A stretch of 11,940 bases of DNA. Source: Sphingomonadales bacterium UBA6174 (GTDB lineage Bacteria > Pseudomonadota > Alphaproteobacteria > Sphingomonadales > Sphingomonadaceae). The DNA lies in the NCBI GenBank assembly GCA_002422945.1, contig DITW01000052.1, forward strand, positions 1 through 11,940, given 5' to 3'. Positions 1 to 7,579 of this stretch are shown here, piece after piece (the first letter of the stretch is position 1; each line of letters opens with the position of its first letter). The translations under genes were made by a program, and so were the position numbers. A model generated the notes under the pieces. The model did not search any database, was not told where the DNA came from, and saw only the letters and a program-made list of their open reading frames with translations.

Positions 1-2
1 CG

Positions 3-200
3 GGTTGTTCCGCCTGTCTCGGGATGAACCCGGACAAAGTCCCGGCTGGCGAACGCTGCGCCTCCACCAGCAACCGCAACTTCATGGGCAGGCAGGGCCC
101 GGGCGCGCGCACCCATCTTGTTTCGCCCGCCATGGCCGCAGCCGCAGCCGTTACTGGCCACCTTACCGATGTCCGTTTATTGATGGAGCAGCCGCAATGA
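3..200 (+). CDS. leuC: 3-isopropylmalate dehydratase large subunit, C-terminal fragment
   Basis: The gene is cut by the left edge; only the last 65 codons are present, ending in TGA at 198-200. The fragment opens with a GCSACLGMNPD stretch, then GERCASTSNRNFMGRQG and a closing HLVSPAMAAAAAVTGH segment. This is the conserved end of aconitase-superfamily LeuC; the Cys of the CSACLG motif matches one of the 4Fe-4S ligands of the family. With LeuD it isomerises 2-isopropylmalate to 3-isopropylmalate in cytoplasmic leucine biosynthesis. The stop overlaps the leuD start (ATGA), as expected for two subunits of one enzyme. Aconitase-family relatives with other substrates cannot be excluded from a fragment, but the LeuD partner supports this call. 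Confidence 0.9.
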   Translation, partial: GCSACLGMNPDKVPAGERCASTSNRNFMGRQGPGARTHLVSPAMAAAAAVTGHLTDVRLLMEQPQ

Positions 201-799
201 TTTCGCCGATCAATATTGTGGAAGGCACGGCCTATCCTTTCGGCATGAAAAACTGCGATACGGACGTCATCATCTCAGCTGAATGGTTGAAGACGGTCCA
301 CCGCAATGGGCTTGGCAAAGCAGCATTCGCGGCCCTGCGCAGCAACCGCGATACGGTGTTCGACGATCCAGCCTATAAGGCGAGCCCGATCTTGATCGCC
401 GGAGACAATTTCGGCTGCGGCTCCAGCCGCGAACATGCCGCATGGTCGCTGACAGACATGGGCGTAAAAATAGTAATCGCGCCGAGTTTCTCGGACATCT
501 TCTCCGGCAATGCATTCAAGAACGGGATATTGACGGTCGTGTTACCGCAAACGGCGGTCGACCGCTTGATGAAAGCAGCGGAAACCCGGGCACCTATAAG
601 AGTGGACCTTGCAAGCCAGACCGTCACCACGCCTGCGCACGTCAAGTTTACATTCGAAATCGATCCGTTCCGAAAGCACTGTCTCCTGAACGGGCTTGAT
701 GAGATTAGCCTGACCCTTACCGCCGTGGACAAGATTACGACATATGAAACGCACCTTGCCCAAGTGCGGCCATGGCAGCAGCCGGTCATTTCTCAGTAA
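197..799 (+). CDS. leuD: 3-isopropylmalate dehydratase small subunit
   Basis: A 200-residue protein, the usual length for the proteobacterial small subunit, forming the swivel domain that completes the active site with LeuC. The family signature GDNFGCGSSREHAAW is present, followed by VIAPSFSDIFSGNAFKNG and the late FRKHCLLNGLDEI motif. The ATG at 197 was chosen because it overlaps the leuC stop by ATGA and has GGAG at 185-188, 8 nt upstream. A longer reading frame continues upstream to base 5, but that part lies over leuC in another frame and is not real. The early segment KNCDTDVI carries Cys where I remember Val in relatives (KNVDTDII). leuB does not follow; an acyl-CoA dehydrogenase begins 25 bp later. 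The role in leucine synthesis is the default reading; a paralogue acting on another hydroxy-acid is possible. Confidence 0.93.
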   Translation: MISPINIVEGTAYPFGMKNCDTDVIISAEWLKTVHRNGLGKAAFAALRSNRDTVFDDPAYKASPILIAGDNFGCGSSREHAAWSLTDMGVKIVIAPSFSDIFSGNAFKNGILTVVLPQTAVDRLMKAAETRAPIRVDLASQTVTTPAHVKFTFEIDPFRKHCLLNGLDEISLTLTAVDKITTYETHLAQVRPWQQPVISQ

Positions 800-824
800 A
801 AAGCCAAGTCAGAAAGCCTCGATC

Positions 825-2564
825 ATGTCATTCTCTCCCCCCACGTCAGACCAGACACTCGCCATTGAAGTAAACGCTGGCATTGCTGAGCTTGCCACAC
901 ATGAGCGGTTCGCGGCGGCAACGCCGGACATGGTGCAGGCCATCGCCTTGGGGATCGGCCAATTCGCAGCAGGAGAATGGGCGCCGCTGAACCGCATCGG
1001 GGACCATGATGGCGCTGTAGGGACCAACGGGGTGGTTACGCTGCCACAGGGATTTGCCGCAGCCTATCAGGCTTATGTCGAGCAAGGCTGGAACGCGGTT
1101 GCGGGCCCGGTGGAGTTTGGCGGACAAGGCCTACCCTTTACCCTCGCATGCTGCGTTCTGGAGAGTCTGGGTGGATCGAACCTCGGCTTCAGCCTGCTGC
1201 CGATGCTGACCGTGGGCGCGATTGAGGCGCTGGATCATCATGGCAGCGCGGTGCAAAAAGCGCTCTACCTCCCAAAGCTGGTTAGTGGCGAATGGTCAGG
1301 CACCATGAACCTGACCGAGCCTCAGGCAGGCTCTGACGTGGGCGCACTGCGTACCACAGCGACGCCCATCGAAACCGGCGAACATGCGGGCAAGTGGCGG
1401 ATCAAGGGTACCAAGATCTTCATCACTTGGGGTGAACATGATCTGGCACGCAACATCATCCATCTGGTACTCGCCCGCACGCCCGGGGCTCCTGCCGGAT
1501 CGCGCGGCATATCGCTGTTCATTGTGCCGAAATATCATCTGGACAATCATGGGGCATTAGGCGCGCGTAACGATCTGCGCGCTGTGTCCATCGAACATAA
1601 GCTGGGCATTCATTCTTCGCCGACCTGTGTGATGAGTTTTGGCGACAATGATGCGTGCATCGGTGAACTGGTCGGCGCGGAGAACGAGGGCCTAAAGGCC
1701 ATGTTCACGATGATGAATTCGGCCCGCATCAATGTCGGCAGCCAAGGCGTTCAGATCGCCGAAGCCGCGTTCCAGAAAGCATGTGCCTATGCGATGGACC
1801 GCGTGCAGTCCGCGCGCGCCAGTGCTTCTGACAAAACGCCGGTGGCCATTATTCAGCATCCCGATGTGCGGCGAATGCTGCTGCGCATGCGCGCGCTGAC
1901 CGAAGCCTCGCGGGCGCTGTTATATTATACTGCCGGACAAGTGGACAGGGGGGCATTGGGCAATACAGAAGCGCAACAGCGCGCCGATGTGCTGGTGCCT
2001 ATGCTGAAGGCATGGGCAACCGATATCGGTTGCGAAGTGTCCAGTATCGGGCTGCAGGTACACGGCGGCATGGGTTTTATCGAAGAAACAGGTGCAGCCC
2101 AATTCTATCGCGATGCACGCATTGCGCCGATTTACGAAGGCACCAACGGTATTCAGGCAGCGGATTTGGTCACCCGCAAACTGGGCTATAAAAATGGTGA
2201 TACCCTCAAATCGCTACTCTGCGATGTCGCCGCCCATACACCTGCAGGCTCACCCCTTGCCCTTCTGGCGCAAGACTGCATCGCGGTTGCCGACTGGATG
2301 ATCAAAGAGGCCAGCCTTGACGATAAGCTGGCTGGCAGCGTTCCATTCTGCACCATGTGCGCCGTCGCGGTGGCCGGGTGGCAGCTCGCGCAGCAGGTCC
2401 CGGCAGCCGAGGCAAAGGGCGACGCCATTGGCAAGGCAAAGCGGATCGTTGCCCGCTATTTTGAAGAGCATATTGTTGCCGAAGCACGCGGCCTTTGCGC
2501 CAGCGCCATGGGTGGCGCAGCCATTCTTTATGCGTTGGACGATACGGCCCTCACCAACATGTAA
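825..2564 (+). CDS. Acyl-CoA dehydrogenase, large (~580 aa) type with C-terminal extension
   Basis: A 579-residue FAD-dependent acyl-CoA dehydrogenase that would introduce an alpha-beta double bond into a CoA thioester and pass electrons to an electron-transfer flavoprotein. The middle domain has MNLTEPQAGSDVGALRTTA (FAD/substrate contact), followed by IKGTKIFITWGEHD. The C-terminal helical domain has LQVHGGMGFIEETGAAQFYRDARI and then IYEGTNGIQ; Glu438 in YEGT aligns with the catalytic base of medium-chain enzymes. About 110 further residues form the extra C-terminal domain typical of this group, which includes DmdC-like (3-methylmercaptopropionyl-CoA) dehydrogenases. Substrate cannot be told from sequence. 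The ATG at 825 was preferred: the frame is open to 744, but that extension overlaps the end of leuD and does not look like family sequence. The upstream AGAAAG is a weak ribosome site. Only 25 bp separate it from leuD, so cotranscription with leuCD is possible. Confidence 0.9.
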   Translation: MSFSPPTSDQTLAIEVNAGIAELATHERFAAATPDMVQAIALGIGQFAAGEWAPLNRIGDHDGAVGTNGVVTLPQGFAAAYQAYVEQGWNAVAGPVEFGGQGLPFTLACCVLESLGGSNLGFSLLPMLTVGAIEALDHHGSAVQKALYLPKLVSGEWSGTMNLTEPQAGSDVGALRTTATPIETGEHAGKWRIKGTKIFITWGEHDLARNIIHLVLARTPGAPAGSRGISLFIVPKYHLDNHGALGARNDLRAVSIEHKLGIHSSPTCVMSFGDNDACIGELVGAENEGLKAMFTMMNSARINVGSQGVQIAEAAFQKACAYAMDRVQSARASASDKTPVAIIQHPDVRRMLLRMRALTEASRALLYYTAGQVDRGALGNTEAQQRADVLVPMLKAWATDIGCEVSSIGLQVHGGMGFIEETGAAQFYRDARIAPIYEGTNGIQAADLVTRKLGYKNGDTLKSLLCDVAAHTPAGSPLALLAQDCIAVADWMIKEASLDDKLAGSVPFCTMCAVAVAGWQLAQQVPAAEAKGDAIGKAKRIVARYFEEHIVAEARGLCASAMGGAAILYALDDTALTNM

Positions 2565-2584
2565 AAACAATTGGGCCAAGTGAT

Positions 2585-2630
2585 GCGCATCGAGCTAATG
2601 GGGGTGGCGTCCACCCTCATTAGCATGCGC
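2585..2630. terminator. Strong hairpin in convergent gap, possible bidirectional terminator
   Basis: Bases 2594-2607 (GCTAATGGGGGTGG) pair with 2611-2624 around a 3-base loop, with one G-U pair. Outside it, GCGCAT at 2585-2590 pairs with ATGCGC at 2625-2630 after a 3-base bulge (2591-2593). It lies 20 bp after the acyl-CoA dehydrogenase stop and 102 bp after the moaE stop on the other strand. No run of T follows immediately in either direction: TTTT occurs at 2640-2643 on +, and AAAAA at 2565-2569 reads as T on minus. Placement between converging genes favours a terminator; the lack of an adjacent U-tract is against a classical one. Confidence 0.55.
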
Positions 2631-2678
2631 ACCAGAGCCTTTTGCATTGATCTGGATGCGCCCACTCATGCGCAACGG

Positions 2679-2733
2679 GTGAAACGTCAGGCTTTCATCA
2701 ATATCGGGCGATAGTTGCACTACGTCGTTTCAC
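2679..2733 (-). repeat. 8-bp inverted repeat just after moaE
   Basis: GTGAAACG at 2679-2686 and CGTTTCAC at 2726-2733 are perfect inverted copies around a 39-base loop; the last base of the right arm touches the moaE stop codon. The rest of the 2565-2732 gap holds the 2585-2630 hairpin, a palindrome ATGCGCAT at 2583-2590, and further ATGCGC copies at 2625, 2656 and 2668. A 43-codon frame, 2583-2714 on +, has no recognisable protein features. The repeat may be a weak 3' mRNA structure for the moa end of the operon, or chance. Confidence 0.25.
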
Positions 2734-3194
2734 TACCCCCAACGGGCGAGGTCTTGGTGATCCTGTGCGCGGGGCTCTATCCAACGCGCACCATCAGGCG
2801 CATGCTCTTTCTTCCAAAAAGGCGCGCGTGTCTTGAACTGGTCCATCAGATAATCTGCCGCCAGAAAGGCATCCCGCCGGTGGTGCGCAGCAGTGGCGAC
2901 GAATATGATCGGGTCTGTCGGCCCTATCCTACCATAACGATGGGCAACCATGGCATCCCTTATAGCGAAGCGGGCCTGCGCTTCGTCGACAATCCCGGCC
3001 ATGACTTTTTCGGTGAATCCGGGATATGCCTGAAGCTCCAGCGCAGTGACCAAAGCGGCTTCATTTCCGGGACACGCCTCTCCGGGCCTCACAAGGCCCG
3101 TGAAACTGACGATAGCGCCCGCCCCGCCAGCCCGCTTTGTAAAGTCGTGCAATAATAGCGATGGATCAATGGGTTCAGTCTGCACAATAACCAT
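2733..3194 (-). CDS. moaE: Molybdopterin synthase catalytic subunit
   Basis: A 153-residue MoaE, about the usual length. With MoaD it inserts two sulfurs into cyclic pyranopterin monophosphate to give molybdopterin in the cytoplasm. Visible family features are IVSFTGLVR near residues 28-36, HHRRDAF at 104-110 (His105-Arg106 align with the conserved HR), and KTRAPFWKKE, where Lys121 and Lys128 match the catalytic lysines E. coli numbers 119 and 126. The segment LELQAYPGFTEK corresponds to the usual LxLEHYPGMTEK, so the common Glu-His pair is Gln-Ala here. The ATG at 3194 lies 3 nt after the moaD stop, and its ribosome site is the last two sense codons of moaD. It is the last gene of the fds-moa run. 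Confidence 0.95.
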   Translation of the reverse strand: MVIVQTEPIDPSLLLHDFTKRAGGAGAIVSFTGLVRPGEACPGNEAALVTALELQAYPGFTEKVMAGIVDEAQARFAIRDAMVAHRYGRIGPTDPIIFVATAAHHRRDAFLAADYLMDQFKTRAPFWKKEHAPDGARWIEPRAQDHQDLARWG

Positions 3195-3197
3195 GGC

Positions 3198-3437
3198 TCA
3201 CCCTCCGCTGACCGGTGGGAAAAAGGCGACTTCATCGCCATCATTCACTGGTGCATCGCCATAGACAAGGGACTGGTTCACGGCTGAACGCCCTTTGCCG
3301 ACTGCGAGCGCGGCAGCAATGTCCGGATGGCATTCACCCAAGATCGTTTTAAGATGCAACAGCGTAGCCCCGGCAATCTGCTGCTCCGCCCAGCCAGCTT
3401 TTTCGGCGAACCAGCCAAAGAGAAGAACTTTTGCCAT
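3198..3437 (-). CDS. moaD: Molybdopterin synthase sulfur carrier subunit
   Basis: A 79-residue ubiquitin-fold protein ending in VSGG. The C-terminal Gly-Gly is the hallmark: it is adenylated by MoeB-type enzymes, then turned into a thiocarboxylate that donates sulfur in molybdopterin synthase. The start MAKVLLFGWFAEKAGW and the late DGDEVAFFPPVSGG match MoaD strongly, and the length is normal (about 80). The ATG at 3437 lies 2 nt after the moaA stop and 6 nt after a GGAGG made by moaA codons. It sits between moaA and moaE, so it should be made in step with its partner MoaE. No moeB is in the window. ThiS-like sulfur carriers are similar in fold, but the neighbours decide for MoaD. Confidence 0.95.
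   Translation of the reverse strand: MAKVLLFGWFAEKAGWAEQQIAGATLLHLKTILGECHPDIAAALAVGKGRSAVNQSLVYGDAPVNDGDEVAFFPPVSGG
3201..3206 (-). promoter_or_regulatory. Ribosome binding site of moaE formed by moaD Gly-Gly codons
   Basis: On the minus strand the final codons of moaD read AGC GGA GGG TGA GCC and then ATG of moaE. GGAGG sits 7 nt before the ATG. The two glycine codons that encode the essential MoaD tail are therefore also the Shine-Dalgarno sequence of moaE. Confidence 0.85.
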
Positions 3438-3439
3438 CT

Positions 3440-4468
3440 TTACCCTCCGGTCATGGACATCGGGCGCGGGACTGCAGGTGCCTGCCCTTTTCTATCAATA
3501 TGAAAATCATGGCCTTTGGGCTTGCGCGCGATGGCCGCATGCAACGCACGTAACACCGCCTGATCATCATCAGCATGGGCCCGTAAAGGTTCGCGCAGCT
3601 CTGCCGCGTCATTTTGGCCCAAGCACATGAATAATGTGCCTGTGCAGGTCAGCCGTACGCGATTGCAACTCTCGCAAAAATTATGCGTTAGCGGTGTGAT
3701 GAAACCCAATTCGCCGCCCGTTTCTTCAACCCGAACATAACGGGCCGGCCCTGCCGTCCGTTTGGTCAGCGGGGTTAAAGTCCATTTTTCCGACAGGGTA
3801 GAGCGCACCCTATCAAGCGGCAGATACTGATCTGTGCGATCTTCTTCCACTTCGCCCATGGGCATCGTCTCGATCAAGGTAATGGCCATTCCTTGTTCGT
3901 GCGCCCATTGGATCTGATCGGCGATCTCTCCTTCATTGACCCCTTTCAGCGCTACCATGTTCAGCTTGACTGAAAGTCCTGCCACCTGCGCCGCCTTAAT
4001 GCCGTTCAGGACCTGATCGACATCGCCACCACGGGTGATATGACGGAATTTCAACGGGTCGCGGCTATCCAGCGAAACATTGATCCGGCGCACATGATTA
4101 TCCACCAATGCCTGCGCATGCTGGACAAGACGGGTGCCATTGGTGGTAAGGGTCAGTTCGGCAAGGGCGCCACTTTGTACCTGACGCCCAAGCTGCGTAA
4201 TGAGATCCATGATCCCGCGCCGCAATAATGGCTCACCCCCGGTAAGCCGAATACGCCGGGTACCGCTTGCGATAAAGAGGTTGCAGAGGCGTTCCAGTTC
4301 CTCAATCGTCAGAAGATCGGCCCTTGGTAGAAACTTCTGATTTTCCTTCATACAATAGACGCAGCGCAAGTCGCATCGGTCCGTGACCGAAACACGCAAA
4401 TAATCCACCTTGCGGCCAAATGGATCGATGAGTGGCTGAGGGTTGTTCGACTGCATTTCAACACTCAT
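3440..4468 (-). CDS. moaA: GTP 3',8-cyclase, radical SAM enzyme of molybdenum cofactor synthesis
   Basis: A 342-residue MoaA. It uses S-adenosylmethionine and two 4Fe-4S clusters to turn GTP into 3',8-cyclo-GTP, the first step of molybdenum cofactor synthesis; MoaC then completes the pyranopterin. The radical SAM motif CDLRCVYC gives Cys32, Cys36 and Cys39. The second cluster motif has Cys265, Cys268 and Cys282 (C-x2-C-x13-C). TGGEPLLRRG, TTNGT and the SLDS strand are also present. The protein ends in Gly-Gly, the tail known to be needed for MoaA activity. The ATG at 4468 overlaps fdsD by 11 nt and has GGAA 7 nt upstream. An alternative ATG at 4456, one base after the fdsD stop, would remove four residues. 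Placing moaA behind formate dehydrogenase genes ties cofactor supply to the enzyme that uses it. Confidence 0.96.
   Translation of the reverse strand: MSVEMQSNNPQPLIDPFGRKVDYLRVSVTDRCDLRCVYCMKENQKFLPRADLLTIEELERLCNLFIASGTRRIRLTGGEPLLRRGIMDLITQLGRQVQSGALAELTLTTNGTRLVQHAQALVDNHVRRINVSLDSRDPLKFRHITRGGDVDQVLNGIKAAQVAGLSVKLNMVALKGVNEGEIADQIQWAHEQGMAITLIETMPMGEVEEDRTDQYLPLDRVRSTLSEKWTLTPLTKRTAGPARYVRVEETGGELGFITPLTHNFCESCNRVRLTCTGTLFMCLGQNDAAELREPLRAHADDDQAVLRALHAAIARKPKGHDFHIDRKGQAPAVPRPMSMTGG
3443..3448 (-). promoter_or_regulatory. Ribosome binding site of moaD formed by moaA Gly-Gly codons
   Basis: On the minus strand moaA ends ACC GGA GGG TAA AG and moaD begins ATG directly after. GGAGG lies 6 nt before the ATG, an ideal distance. 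The sequence also encodes the C-terminal Gly-Gly of MoaA. Confidence 0.85.
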
Positions 4469-4724
4469 GGCAGCGTTCCAAAAATTGGTCCTTCCGTGCC
4501 AGACTGATCAAATTTACATCATGGCGATGGGCCTGTTCCAGTGCCTTTGCCGCGATTAGGTCCAGCCCGGTCGCCCCATGTTTGATCAACTGATCGCGCA
4601 TGGCTGGGGTCCAAAACGCGATGATATGATCGGCCACGGCGCTGACTGGATCACGCTCCAGCACAAGATGGCGCGCAATCTGATTGGCCATATAGACAAG
4701 CCTTTCGATGCCATGCGCGCTCAT
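4458..4724 (-). CDS. fdsD: Formate dehydrogenase delta subunit
   Basis: An 88-residue soluble protein of the FdsD family. Recognisable parts are RLVYMANQIARHL (residues 8-20) and VADHIIAFWTPAMRDQLI, the two conserved blocks of the family. The C-terminal third, rich in charged residues and ending ERCHEC, is less conserved. FdsD is found with FdsGBA and has been reported to bind the complex and to help its assembly or stability; it carries no obvious cofactor site. The ATG at 4724 lies in the fdsA stop (ATGA overlap) directly behind GGAGGG in the last fdsA codons. In well-studied fds operons fdsC lies between fdsA and fdsD; here nothing intervenes. Confidence 0.9.
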   Translation of the reverse strand: MSAHGIERLVYMANQIARHLVLERDPVSAVADHIIAFWTPAMRDQLIKHGATGLDLIAAKALEQAHRHDVNLISLARKDQFLERCHEC

Positions 4725-7579
4725 CCCTCCAACTCCGCTGCGCTGTCGCTGTGCATAACTCGTCGGCTAGTCCGCGTGCGGCTGGCATAATCTTCCTGCC
4801 ATTCGGTCAGACCATTTGACGCACTGACCTGAACCGCCGTCACTTTATATTCCGGGCAGTTGGTCGCCCAATCAGAATAGTCCGTAGTGACAACATTGGC
4901 TTGGGATACAGGGTGGTGGAATGTGGTATAGACCACCCCAGGCGCCACCCTGTCCGTCACTTGTGCGCGCAGCGTTGTTTCACCAGACCGACTGGCAAGA
5001 CGCACCCAGTCTCCGGTTTTCAGGCCCCGATTTTCCGCGTCCATGGGATGAATTTCCAATACATCCTCCGGGTGCCAGACTGTGTTGGCCGTGCGTCTGG
5101 TCTGCGCCCCGACATTGTACTGGCTTAAAATACGGCCAGTGGTCAGCAATAGCGGGAAGCGCGGGCCGGTTCGCTCGTCTGTCGGCACATAATCTGTGAC
5201 GACGAACCTACCCTTGCCGCGCACGAAACCGTCCACATGCATGATCGGCGTCCCGTCTGGAGCCGCCGCATCTACAGGCCATTGTAACGAACCATCGGCT
5301 TCTAGACGTTCATAGCTGACACCGGCGAATGACGGGGTGAGCCAGGCGATTTCTTCCATGATTTCGCTAGGGTGCGTGTAATCCCAGTCCAGCCCAATCG
5401 CCCGGGCCAAGGCCTGCGTCACCTGCCAGTCTTCATATCCGTTCAACGGTTCCATGACCTTGCGCACGCGCTGGATCCGGCGTTCCGCATTGGTAAAAGT
5501 GCCATTCTTTTCAAGGAAGGTGGAGCCCGGCAGGAAAATATGGGCGTAATTTGCGGTCTCATTTAAAAACAAGTCATGGACGATGACGCAATCCATCGCC
5601 GCAAGGCCCGCCGCAACATGCTGCGTGTCGGGATCGGACTGGAGAATATCCTCGCCCTGAATATAGATCATTTTGAACGTGCCTTCCACGGCAGCATCCA
5701 GCATGTTCGGGATACGAAGTCCCGGCTCCGGATCGATCCGGACATCCCATGCATTTTCAAACAATGCGCGCGCCGTGGCATCTGAGACATGACGATAACC
5801 CGACAATTCATGCGGGAAGCTGCCCATGTCGCATGCACCTTGCACATTGTTCTGACCGCGCAAGGGATTAACCCCCACGCCGCGCCTGCCGACATTGCCC
5901 GTAGCCATTGCCAGGTTCGCTATCGCCATGACCGTGGATGAGCCTTGGCTATGCTCTGTCACGCCCAGTCCGTAATAGATCGCCCCATTGCCCCCGGTGG
6001 CATACAGCCTCGCCGCATTGCGAATAACCTCAGGGTCTACACCGCACACCGCAGAAAGGTGCTCCGGGCTATGGCGTTCATGCGCGACGAACTCCGCCCA
6101 GTGCTGATATTCCTCCCACTCGCACCGGGCGAGGATAAAGTCCTCATTTGCAAGGCCTTCGGTCACGATGACATGCGCCATCGCCGTCAACACCGCCACA
6201 TTGGTACCGGGCCGCAGCGGCAAATGGTAATCAGCGGTGATATGCGGGCTGCGGACTAGATCGGTACGGCGCGGATCGATAACGATCAGCTTGGCTCCCT
6301 GTCGCAGCCGCCTTTTCATCCGGCTGGCAAAAACCGGGTGTCCATCGGTGGGGTTAGCGCCGATGACCAAAATGACATCGCTTTCCTCAACGCTATCGAA
6401 ATCCTGCGTCCCTGCTGACGTTCCAAATGTGGTCTTGAGGCCATAACCTGTTGGGGAATGGCACACACGGGCGCACGTATCCACGTTATTGGTGCCAAAT
6501 CCTGCCCGAACCAGCTTCTGAACGAGGAATGTTTCCTCATTGGTGCAGCGGCTTGAGGTGATCCCGCCCAGCGCATTGCGGCCATAGGTTTCGCGAATTG
6601 AGTTGATCCGGCTGGCGGCGAATATCAGCGCCTCTTCCCAACTGACTTCCCGCCAAGGCTGGTCAATGCTGTCCCGGATCATCGGATGCGTGATCCGTTC
6701 CTGATGGTGGGCATATCCCCAAGCAAAACGGCCCTTCACGCAAGAATGGCCCCGATTGGCTTTGCCGCCCTTCCACGGCACCATCCTCACCAATTGCTCG
6801 CCACGCATTTCCGCCCGGAATGTGCATCCAACCCCACAATAGGCACAGGTCGTCACAACAACCCGTTCAGGCTTGCCGATGTCCTTGACCGACTTTTCCT
6901 GTAGCGTCGCCGTGGGGCAGGCTTGAACGCAAGCGCCGCAAGACACGCATTCGGACGACAGGAAGTCTTCTGAAGCCAGCCCTGCCGAGACCGAACTGCC
7001 AAAACCCCGACCGGCAATGGTCAGAGCAAAACTGCCCTGCACTTCATCGCAAGCCCTCACGCATCGGGAACAAGCGATGCATTTGGACGGATCAAAATCG
7101 AAATAGGGATTTGAGCTATCGACAGGCGCGCCCAGATGGTTCGCCCCGTCATAGCCATAACGCACATCTCGCAACCCCACCTGCGCAGCAGTATCCTGCA
7201 ATTCGCAATCATTGTTGGCGCTGCACGTCAAACAGTCCAGCGGATGGTCTGAAATATATAGCTCCATCACACCGCGCCGCAGCTTTTGCAGCAAAGGGGT
7301 CTGGGTATGAACGTTCATTCCATCACTTACTAATGTCGTGCATGAGGCGGGTGTACCCCGCACACCGTCAATTTCGACAAGGCACATTCGGCAGGAACCG
7401 AATTGCTTGAGGTTGTCGCTGGCGCAAAGCTTGGGAATGGAACCTCCCGCCAATGCTGCCGCCCGCATCACGCTTGTGCCTTCAGGCACAGTGAGGTCCC
7501 TACCGTCAATCCTACAGCGCACTACATTCACATTTGCTACTTCAGGGGTACCTAGGTCGGATTGCGGTTCATACCCCAT
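4721..7579 (-). CDS. fdsA: NAD-dependent formate dehydrogenase catalytic (alpha) subunit, Mo-bis-MGD
   Basis: A 952-residue FdsA that oxidises formate to CO2 at a molybdenum bis-MGD centre in the cytoplasm. The N-terminal ferredoxin domain binds a 2Fe-2S cluster (Cys52, 63, 66, 80). Next are His112, Cys116, 119 and 125 (His-Cys3 4Fe-4S site), then two ferredoxin motifs (Cys167/170/173/177 and Cys211/214/217/221), then the cluster next to Mo (Cys245/248/252/280). The metal ligand is Cys373 followed by His374 in RVCHSPTG; the codon is TGC, so it is not a selenoenzyme. NPLRGQNNVQGACDMG provides the conserved substrate-binding Arg. The C-terminal domain (from about residue 815) is the MGD-binding barrel. 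The ATG at 7579 was chosen over upstream in-frame starts because AGGAGG lies 6 nt before it and the extension covers fdsB in another frame. It overlaps fdsB by 11 nt. Confidence 0.96.
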   Translation of the reverse strand: MGYEPQSDLGTPEVANVNVVRCRIDGRDLTVPEGTSVMRAAALAGGSIPKLCASDNLKQFGSCRMCLVEIDGVRGTPASCTTLVSDGMNVHTQTPLLQKLRRGVMELYISDHPLDCLTCSANNDCELQDTAAQVGLRDVRYGYDGANHLGAPVDSSNPYFDFDPSKCIACSRCVRACDEVQGSFALTIAGRGFGSSVSAGLASEDFLSSECVSCGACVQACPTATLQEKSVKDIGKPERVVVTTCAYCGVGCTFRAEMRGEQLVRMVPWKGGKANRGHSCVKGRFAWGYAHHQERITHPMIRDSIDQPWREVSWEEALIFAASRINSIRETYGRNALGGITSSRCTNEETFLVQKLVRAGFGTNNVDTCARVCHSPTGYGLKTTFGTSAGTQDFDSVEESDVILVIGANPTDGHPVFASRMKRRLRQGAKLIVIDPRRTDLVRSPHITADYHLPLRPGTNVAVLTAMAHVIVTEGLANEDFILARCEWEEYQHWAEFVAHERHSPEHLSAVCGVDPEVIRNAARLYATGGNGAIYYGLGVTEHSQGSSTVMAIANLAMATGNVGRRGVGVNPLRGQNNVQGACDMGSFPHELSGYRHVSDATARALFENAWDVRIDPEPGLRIPNMLDAAVEGTFKMIYIQGEDILQSDPDTQHVAAGLAAMDCVIVHDLFLNETANYAHIFLPGSTFLEKNGTFTNAERRIQRVRKVMEPLNGYEDWQVTQALARAIGLDWDYTHPSEIMEEIAWLTPSFAGVSYERLEADGSLQWPVDAAAPDGTPIMHVDGFVRGKGRFVVTDYVPTDERTGPRFPLLLTTGRILSQYNVGAQTRRTANTVWHPEDVLEIHPMDAENRGLKTGDWVRLASRSGETTLRAQVTDRVAPGVVYTTFHHPVSQANVVTTDYSDWATNCPEYKVTAVQVSASNGLTEWQEDYASRTRTSRRVMHSDSAAELEG

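Noticed and set aside
373..789. 138-codon open frame on minus across leuD
   Set aside because: Antisense shadow of leuD; composition and content are not protein-like.
2583..2714. 43-codon frame on + in the convergent gap, starting near the palindrome
   Set aside because: It runs through the hairpin, has no clear ribosome site, and its translation resembles nothing I know.
2715..3155. 146-codon open frame on + across moaE
   Set aside because: Antisense shadow of moaE, which has clear family motifs and a good ribosome site.
6461..6463. Possible selenocysteine at the FdsA active site
   Set aside because: The codon on the minus strand is TGC (Cys373), not TGA, so this is the cysteine form.
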